Origin: a virus
Strand: one strand, 5' to 3'
IMG/VR virus record: IMGVR_UViG_3300048837_002000
Location: 1 to 34,568 of that record
DNA: 34,568 bases
Numbering within the stretch: position 1 is the stretch's first letter; every line of letters begins with the position of its first letter. This document shows, in pieces, positions 29,096-34,568 of the stretch. The notes beneath the pieces are model-generated. The model did not search any database. It had not been told where the DNA came from and worked only from the letters and a program-made list of their open reading frames with translations. A program made the position numbers and the translations under genes.

Positions 29096-31421
29096 GTACA
29101 AAGTCGGCGTCACGCTTGGCCTGGCCGATGGCCTGTCCGGCAAACTGAATGCCATCAACGAGAAGTGGAAAGCCTTCCAGCAGAATACGAAGGTTGCCGC
29201 CGAGGATGTGCAGTGGTTCAACGATTCTTGGAGCCGGGTCAAGACGGGCACGGCCGTGGCTGGCGTCGGCATGGCGATGCTGGGCGTAAGCGCGGCCATG
29301 GTCAAGGCCCGGATGGAATCGGAGAAACTGGAGTCCAACATCCAGTCTCTGGGTGTGACGGCCAGCGAGGTCAGCTCGATCTCCGCATTCGGGACCGGGC
29401 TCGCGGCGGAGATGGGCGTGGCCAAGGAGACTTTCCTCACGGGGGTCTACGATCTTAAGTCCGGCATATCATCGCTCAATGCTGCGGACATGGGTGCCTT
29501 TGCGGGAGCCGTGGCTCAAACCGCAACAGCCACCAAGGGCGATTTTGCTCAGCTTTCCAAGCTCTTCGCCCAGACCTACCAGACCTATCGCGGCATGTAT
29601 GGAAACATGAGTGATCTGGACATGGGGAACCTGATCGGGAATACTCTGAGTCTCGCGGTCCAGAAATACAGGACCGACGGTGCGGCCATGCAGCAGGCCA
29701 TGACGAGTCTGGGCTCTACGGGCGCGGCTCTCAAGATCTCCCTGACCGAGCAGGCGGCCGTGCTGGGCACCTTGCAGAACAAAATGGATCCGGGTTCGGC
29801 CGGAACGGCCTACCGGGCCTTTCTCGCCAAAGCCGGAACGGGACTGCAAAGTCTGGGCATCAGCGCCACCGATGCCACAGGCAAACTGAAGTCCATGCCG
29901 GATATTCTGTCCTCCCTGCGCGACAAGTTCGGCGAAAATATCGACGCCACAAAGGAGCTGCCCGCGCTCTATCAGGCTTTTGGCGAAGAAGGTGCCAAGA
30001 CGGTTCTGAATCTCTTGCCACACGTCGATGCTCTGCGCGGTGACATTAGCGAGCTCGGTGCGACGGTAGAGAATCGGGACTGGTCGGCGTTGAAGAAAAT
30101 GTCCGATACCAACCTGGACAACCTGGTGGGCACAACGGCGCGCCTCAAGGAGGGCTTCAATGCTCTCTTTGCGGACGCTGGCGGCCCCATGGCATCCGCT
30201 CTGAACACGCTCCTGCAACCGCTGGCCAGCGTGGTGGGCTGGGTGGCGAAGCTGGGCACGGAGCATCCCAACATAGCAAAAATCGTGGGGGTCACTTTCA
30301 CTCTGGTGGCTGTGGTGGTGACGCTGACCGGCGTGGTGATGGCGGCCCAGGGTGCGCTCAACATGTTCCGGATCATGAACTACTATTCGGCGCTGGCCCA
30401 GACGGCCAACACTTCCGCCTCCAGTGCAGCGGTGATCGGCCAGTCGATACTACAGGCGAAGACCTGGATCACCATCGGCGCGACGCAGGCCTGGGCTGCT
30501 GCACAGTGGCTCGTGAATGCGGCCATGACTGCCAATCCCATTGGCCTGATCATCGTGGGCGTGGCCGCGCTGATCGGCGGGATCTACCTGTTGGTCAAGA
30601 ACTGGGAGAGCGTCACGGGCCTTTTCGATTCGCTCAAGACCAAATGGAATGCCATGCCCAACTGGGTGAAGGGTCTGGTAGTGCTCCTCCTCTTGCCGCT
30701 TCTGCCTTTCATTGGCATTCCTTTACTGATCTACAAGAACTGGGACACCATCAAGGAAATCCCGGGCAAGGTCTTCGCCTTCTGGAATAAGCTGCCGGGC
30801 TGGGCGCAGTTTCTGCTGGCGGGCCTCATGCCCATCATCGGCATACCGCTCCTGATCTACAAGAACTGGGACAGACTCAAAGCCCTGGCGGCGATGGTTC
30901 CGGGCTGGCTGGCGGGGCTCAAAGAGTCTTTCCTGACCGCCCTCTCAGATCTGGGCAACACTTCGGGCGGGATGCTCATGAAGACACTGGCCCGGGGCAT
31001 TGTGGCCGGCGGCAAATGGGTCATTGGCGCCATCGTGGAGGTGCTCGGAGGTCTGGGCTCTTTCTTCAACATGTCCGATGCGAAACGCGGGCCCCTGGCG
31101 AAAACCACACAGTTCGGGTCCAATCTGCCCAAGACCTACGCTTCGGGCATTGACAAAGGGGCCAGTGCTGTGACGCCGTCCGTCCAGCGTTTCGCACAGA
31201 AGGCTGCGGGCGCTCTGTCCGTTCCCCTGAAGCCGCTGGATGCGGCCAGTGCGGGCGGGGCGGCTCGTGGCCAGAAGGGCTTCACGCTGAATTTCAAGAA
31301 CCTGATTGGCGAACTGAATCTGGAAGGAGGGTCCAGTAAGGGATCCCTGGATGAACTCAGCCGGAAGATCGCACAGGTGCTGTTTCGCGAGATGGAGAAA
31401 TACGAGGCGGTTACCTTATGA
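29088..31421 (+). CDS. Tail tape measure protein
   Basis: It sets tail length and enters the host membrane at injection. The 777-aa protein is the longest tail gene, begins MAEYKVGVTLGLADGLSGKL and is mostly helical. Hydrophobic segments lie at about 400-425, 475-500 and 525-600. In the last region a 42-residue unit containing GIPLLIYKNWD is repeated twice (first copy DNA at 30714, second at 30840). It overlaps the chaperone extension. Confidence 0.82.
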   Translation: MAEYKVGVTLGLADGLSGKLNAINEKWKAFQQNTKVAAEDVQWFNDSWSRVKTGTAVAGVGMAMLGVSAAMVKARMESEKLESNIQSLGVTASEVSSISAFGTGLAAEMGVAKETFLTGVYDLKSGISSLNAADMGAFAGAVAQTATATKGDFAQLSKLFAQTYQTYRGMYGNMSDLDMGNLIGNTLSLAVQKYRTDGAAMQQAMTSLGSTGAALKISLTEQAAVLGTLQNKMDPGSAGTAYRAFLAKAGTGLQSLGISATDATGKLKSMPDILSSLRDKFGENIDATKELPALYQAFGEEGAKTVLNLLPHVDALRGDISELGATVENRDWSALKKMSDTNLDNLVGTTARLKEGFNALFADAGGPMASALNTLLQPLASVVGWVAKLGTEHPNIAKIVGVTFTLVAVVVTLTGVVMAAQGALNMFRIMNYYSALAQTANTSASSAAVIGQSILQAKTWITIGATQAWAAAQWLVNAAMTANPIGLIIVGVAALIGGIYLLVKNWESVTGLFDSLKTKWNAMPNWVKGLVVLLLLPLLPFIGIPLLIYKNWDTIKEIPGKVFAFWNKLPGWAQFLLAGLMPIIGIPLLIYKNWDRLKALAAMVPGWLAGLKESFLTALSDLGNTSGGMLMKTLARGIVAGGKWVIGAIVEVLGGLGSFFNMSDAKRGPLAKTTQFGSNLPKTYASGIDKGASAVTPSVQRFAQKAAGALSVPLKPLDAASAGGAARGQKGFTLNFKNLIGELNLEGGSSKGSLDELSRKIAQVLFREMEKYEAVTL

Positions 31422-31936
31422 TCGCGCCGGCCATATTCTCAGGCGGATACCTGGCTCCGGCCTTCCTGACAGATGACACGGACCCTCTCATTATCAGTTC
31501 ACTTGAAGGCGATGTAGTGAAGCTGCCGGCTGGCACTCAGGTCGGTGCATCGCAGGCCCGGCGGTTGAGCATCACACAGGTGAACGGACTCAAGGGCACG
31601 GTGAAAGAGATGGCCGGCTTTGAGGACTGGCAGGTGAGCGTGAGCGGTCGCTTCGTGGCCCCGGGCTACCTGCTGGGAGTGCCGGGCATTCCCTCCATCA
31701 TCCAGCAAGTCCGGCGTCTGCACTCGCTCTGGAAGCGCGAAGCAGAACTGACCGTGACCAACATGAAGCTTAATAGTCTGGGCATTACAACCGTGGTCAT
31801 GGACAAAATCGAATGGCCCGATGCGCCCAGCGAATTCGAGCAGCCCTTCTCCTTTTCCCTTCTGTCTGACGTGGCCCTGGATCTGGATCAGGCCGGTCTC
31901 GATTCCAAAGCAGATGTTCTGGGGGCCGTGCTATGA
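31418..31936 (+). CDS. Tail protein, DUF6046-like
   Basis: The 172-aa protein starts MIAPAIFSGGYLAPAFLTDD. It contains LSITQVNGLKGTVKEMAGFE (about 49-68) and VSGRFVAPGYLLGVPGIPSI (about 74-93), as in DUF6046 proteins found after tape measures. The role is probably at the tube-baseplate junction. It overlaps both neighbours by 4 bp. Confidence 0.55.
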   Translation: MIAPAIFSGGYLAPAFLTDDTDPLIISSLEGDVVKLPAGTQVGASQARRLSITQVNGLKGTVKEMAGFEDWQVSVSGRFVAPGYLLGVPGIPSIIQQVRRLHSLWKREAELTVTNMKLNSLGITTVVMDKIEWPDAPSEFEQPFSFSLLSDVALDLDQAGLDSKADVLGAVL

Positions 31937-32313
31937 TGGTGCTGGCTACGCATGTTTCGGGCAGCGATGATACGCTACCGCGCATTGCCGCTCTGTATTA
32001 CGGCCGCTGGGAACTCTTCTATCTGATCTACGAGGCCAACAAGAGCGTCATCGGTGGAATCGACGGACTGCGGCCCGGCATGCCCCTTGCGATTCCGCTC
32101 CCGGCGACGAAAGAGCTGCGTCATGTGGTGCAGACCGGTGATTCGTTTGAAGCGCTATCATTATTCTACTATGAAACCGAGCACTTTGCGCGACTCATTC
32201 GGAAGGCCAATGGCGGTATCGTCATCTATGAATCCGTGGGCGTTGAGCTCGTCATTCCGGCTCTGGTCACGCCTGCGGAGCTGGACGCAGCTTCCCGCCG
32301 GACGGCTGCATGA
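31933..32313 (+). CDS. Tail protein with LysM-like repeats
   Basis: The 126-aa protein has a LysM-like segment RHVVQTGDSFEALSLFYYET (about 61-80), ending in GVELVIPAL. The first half shows a similar pattern (DTLPRIAALYYGRWELFYLI ... GMPLAIPLP). It is comparable to gpX/LysM tail proteins that bind the hub or peptidoglycan. It sits before the hub gene and overlaps it by 4 bp. Confidence 0.65.
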   Translation: MMVLATHVSGSDDTLPRIAALYYGRWELFYLIYEANKSVIGGIDGLRPGMPLAIPLPATKELRHVVQTGDSFEALSLFYYETEHFARLIRKANGGIVIYESVGVELVIPALVTPAELDAASRRTAA

Positions 32314-33287
32314 TTCTCAAGATGGAACAGCAACTGGAAGTCGCCGGTATGCAGTTTTCCACTGTGCGCGAAGTGGTTCTGGACTCATCCCGCAACACAC
32401 CGACGGACACGCTGACGGTGAAGCTCCCGCGCTACAAGAACCTCAAGAAGGAGCAAATCAAGGTGGGGGCTCCGGTGCGCTGGAGCGCAGGCTACAGGCA
32501 GAGCGGCATTTTCCCGGAATTCGAGGGCCGCGTTTTCAAGGTCCAGCCCCGCGAACCCATTGAGTTCGAATGCCGGGACGATATGTCCAGCCTGGCGGCG
32601 CGGCGGATGCAAACGAACTTCTACAATGCACCTCTGGCCGATGTGATGGGTCGCGCTGCGGCTGGCCTTGCGGCCGACATACGGGTGCAATCCCCGGTCC
32701 CGATCACTCTGCGTTGCATGGGGAAATCGGCCCGCTTTGTGCTCTGGGAACTCCGTCGCATTTACGGCTATGACTGCTACTTCAAGAACAATCGCCTGGT
32801 AGTGGAAGAAAGCGGTCAGGCTCCCGGTGAGGCAGCTCTGCGCTTTGTGATCCCGGCCAATGATCCAAGGTTGCGGAGCAGCAGCTACAGCGGGGCCGCA
32901 CTCATTCTGGAAGACCAGCTCGAGCTAACTTCAGCACCGCGCAACATCCGAGTCGTGGTTGAGAGTGAGGATCCAAAAACAGGCGTGAAGCAGATGGCCA
33001 CCTACGGCGCGGGAACGGAAGAGGTCCGCTACATCGCCGATGGCCTGACCGGTGCCGCACTCCAGAACCGGGCCCGCGCACTTTATGGCAATGCTCAGGG
33101 CTCCTTCTCTGGCAGTTTCAAGACCCTGGGCGCGCCGCCCGTGACCCATTCCATGACCATCCAGATTCAGGACGAAAACGAGCCCGAACGGTCCGGCATG
33201 GCCAGCGTGGAGCGGGTGGTCAAAACCTTCAGTGGAGAATCGGCCACGTACAGACAAGAAATCCATGTCACGAGGGCCGCAGCCTGA
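32310..33287 (+). CDS. Baseplate hub protein (Mu gpP / gpD-like)
   Basis: The 325-aa protein has the typical pattern of hub proteins: an N-terminal beta domain, then IEFECRDDMSSLAARRMQTN (about 83-102), then LRRIYGYDCYFKNNRLVVEE (about 148-167). It would bridge tube and baseplate. Its stop overlaps the next ATG (TGATG). Confidence 0.68.
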   Translation: MILKMEQQLEVAGMQFSTVREVVLDSSRNTPTDTLTVKLPRYKNLKKEQIKVGAPVRWSAGYRQSGIFPEFEGRVFKVQPREPIEFECRDDMSSLAARRMQTNFYNAPLADVMGRAAAGLAADIRVQSPVPITLRCMGKSARFVLWELRRIYGYDCYFKNNRLVVEESGQAPGEAALRFVIPANDPRLRSSSYSGAALILEDQLELTSAPRNIRVVVESEDPKTGVKQMATYGAGTEEVRYIADGLTGAALQNRARALYGNAQGSFSGSFKTLGAPPVTHSMTIQIQDENEPERSGMASVERVVKTFSGESATYRQEIHVTRAAA

Positions 33288-33721
33288 TGGAATCGGAACT
33301 GATCGAAGCGCATCGCCGTTTGCAGACCGTGCTGAAAGGCCAGGCGAGCGCACCCACAAAGGGCATCGTGGGTGCCGTATCCGAAGCGCAGCAAACCTGC
33401 ACCATCCAGGTGGGAATGGAGGTCCTGCATGATGTTCCATACTACGGACCGGTGACTCCCGTATCTGGCATGGAAGCCGTTGTCCTGTTCCGGGAAGACG
33501 AGGCATCGCGGCCAGCAGCCATCGCCTTTCGGTCCGCCACTCCTTCGCTCATGGTCACCCCCACCGGACAGGTGCAAATTGGACCGGTGGGCGACACACT
33601 CGGTGCCATTCTGGCCGAACTCTTCATCGCACTGGAAACCGCAACTGCGGGCGGCGATCCCCTGAGCACGGCCGCGCAAATCACGGCACTCAAGGCACGG
33701 GCTGAGGCCGTGTTATTATAG
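33287..33721 (+). CDS. Baseplate spike-like protein (gp45/gpV-type)
   Basis: The 144-aa protein has a beta-rich OB-like middle (GIVGAVSEAQQTCTIQVGME; PVTPVSGMEAVVLFREDE). A repeat-like stretch (LMVTPTGQVQIGP) follows, as in spike tips. A C-terminal helical part (LAELFIALETATAG) is unusual for a spike. Position after the hub supports the call. Confidence 0.6.
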   Translation: MESELIEAHRRLQTVLKGQASAPTKGIVGAVSEAQQTCTIQVGMEVLHDVPYYGPVTPVSGMEAVVLFREDEASRPAAIAFRSATPSLMVTPTGQVQIGPVGDTLGAILAELFIALETATAGGDPLSTAAQITALKARAEAVLL

Positions 33722-33733
33722 AAAATACAAATT

Positions 33734-34102
33734 ATGCTTGACCTTGATACAGAAACAACAGCAGCCGGAGTGAAGGGAGACCTGAAACTCGATGCAGCGG
33801 ATGACCTGGCCGTCCAGTCGGACGATTTGCGGATCATTCTGGCGGAAATCAAGGAGCATTTTGAGATGCGGCCAGCCGATGACCTGGACTATCCGGAACT
33901 GTATTCGCGTCAGCGGCGCATGCAGGGCAGCGATGATCCATCCGATCGTCTGGCCCGGATCATGGATGCGGAGCGCATGCTGGCCCAGCATCCGGCCATT
34001 GTGCCCGATAGCATCGGTGTCGATCTGGATGCGTCGGACGCCTTAACGGTGAGTTTTCGCACAAAGAGCGGACAGTTCGTAAGGAATTTTCAACTGAAAT
34101 GA
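33734..34102 (+). CDS. Baseplate wedge protein (gp25/gpW-like)
   Basis: The 122-aa protein contains LAVQSDDLRIILAEIKEHFE (about 25-44) and a final LTVSFRTKSGQFV. It resembles Mu gp46 and gp25-like wedge proteins, which link hub and J-type protein. The ATG lies 12 bp after the spike gene; the stop overlaps the next start (ATGA). Confidence 0.65.
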   Translation: MLDLDTETTAAGVKGDLKLDAADDLAVQSDDLRIILAEIKEHFEMRPADDLDYPELYSRQRRMQGSDDPSDRLARIMDAERMLAQHPAIVPDSIGVDLDASDALTVSFRTKSGQFVRNFQLK

Positions 34103-34568
34103 AGATCGAAACCACAAAGAACGAGGTGCTCAATCAGATCATTCTGGATCTGAAAGAATCGCCAGCCGTCTTCAAGAATTTCACCTTCAGTCCGCTTTCG
34201 CGGGTCTACAGTCTGATCAGGGCCTTTGCCTTTGCCATCTATGCCTTCATTGACACGCGCCTGGTGACGCTGCTCAAATCGATCCATCCGCATACGGCAG
34301 AGGAAGATGATCTGCACGAATGGCTGCGCCGCTATGGCCTGAGCTGGAAGCAGGCCAGCCGGGCCATCCATAATGTTCGGATAGGTTCAGAGAATCTGCC
34401 GGAGGTTACGGACATTCCCATCCCACAGGGGCTGATTGTATCTACCGCCGGCGCGGAGGAAAGCCGGGTGCGCTTTCGGACCCTGACGGCCACCAAGCTC
34501 CTGACCACGACTATCGAGGACCTGAACGGCTATTTCACCGTGGTCCTCCAGGTGGAGGCTCTGGTTCC
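34099..34568 (+). CDS. Baseplate J-like protein (Mu gp47-like), partial
   Basis: The first 156 codons are visible; the 3' end is beyond the window. It begins MKIETTKNEVLNQIILDLKE. Further on it has HPHTAEEDDLHEWLRRYGLS (about 56-75) and a segment beginning IPIPQGLIVSTAGAEESRVR, as in baseplate J proteins (TAxGxDLDxxGxxxG-like, then IPxGT). Myophage order (wedge, then J) agrees. Confidence 0.8.
   Translation, partial: MKIETTKNEVLNQIILDLKESPAVFKNFTFSPLSRVYSLIRAFAFAIYAFIDTRLVTLLKSIHPHTAEEDDLHEWLRRYGLSWKQASRAIHNVRIGSENLPEVTDIPIPQGLIVSTAGAEESRVRFRTLTATKLLTTTIEDLNGYFTVVLQVEALV

Larger units (their letters stand above)
402..34568. mobile_element. Mu-like transposable myophage, right end outside the window
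   Basis: The element carries a DDE transposase with an AAA+ partner, Gam and GemA, which together define Mu-like phages. It also carries an S24 repressor, a complete head gene set and a contractile tail (sheath plus tube). The early block is transcribed towards the left end, away from the repressor and late genes. Phage Mu has the opposite order, whereas BcepMu is, as I recall, arranged in this divergent way. The left boundary is inferred from a TGTATAGG start and from the broken host frame. The right boundary is not in the window. Confidence 0.85.

Overview
The window holds most of an integrated, transposable (Mu-like) myophage: left end, early region, repressor, head genes and most of the tail genes. 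It runs off the right side inside a baseplate J-type gene, so the right phage end is not visible. Bases 1-401 look like host DNA, the 3' part of a gene cut by the insertion. The probable phage left end begins at 402 with TGTATAGG, close to the TGTATTGA start of Mu. The host is presumably Gram-negative, because the phage carries lipoprotein and two-membrane lysis candidates. The relaxed lipobox of the lipoprotein at 12.6 kb and the moderately GC-rich sequence would fit a spirochaete of the Leptospirales, but this is only a guess.

Early region (538-11741, almost all minus strand, transcribed towards the left end). A consensus promoter (TTGACA-18 nt-TATAAT, 11839-11810) with an operator-like palindrome in its spacer drives a long operon of tightly overlapping genes. 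Small unknown and HTH proteins come first. Next are a zinc-ribbon protein, a C39-like cysteine peptidase and a DUF3102-like protein. Then follow the DDE transposase (MuA), the AAA+ activator (MuB), Gam, GemA and two DNA methyltransferases. One zinc-finger gene (9293-9784) points the opposite way and looks like a moron. A tRNA-like minihelix (acceptor stem, T arm and CCA, but no anticodon or D arm) lies in the leader between the first two genes.

Switch and accessory region (11.8-14.4 kb, plus strand). An XRE/S24 repressor diverges from the early promoter. Its 5' end contains a T9 tract that puts an upstream ATG one base out of frame. After it come a lipoprotein, two small unknown genes and an HTH gene just upstream of a likely late promoter (14369-14397).

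Late region (14.5 kb to the end, plus strand). A lysis-like cassette of small membrane proteins and a lipoprotein leads into TerS, TerL, a protease with nested scaffold, portal, a MuF protein with a C-terminal toxin-like domain, a likely immunity protein, two paralogous decoration proteins and the major capsid protein. Connectors, sheath, tube, tail chaperone, tape measure and baseplate genes follow.

The most notable features are two A_AAA_AAG sites of the dnaX type. One is at the end of the tail chaperone gene (28883-28889), where -1 frameshifting is expected. The other is inside an A9 run at the end of the portal gene (20328-20337), where a -1 shift would join portal and MuF-toxin into one protein of about 900 residues. 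Together with the T9 run in the repressor and the in-frame lipoprotein-TerS reading frame, this phage appears to use overlapping and recoded genes unusually heavily.
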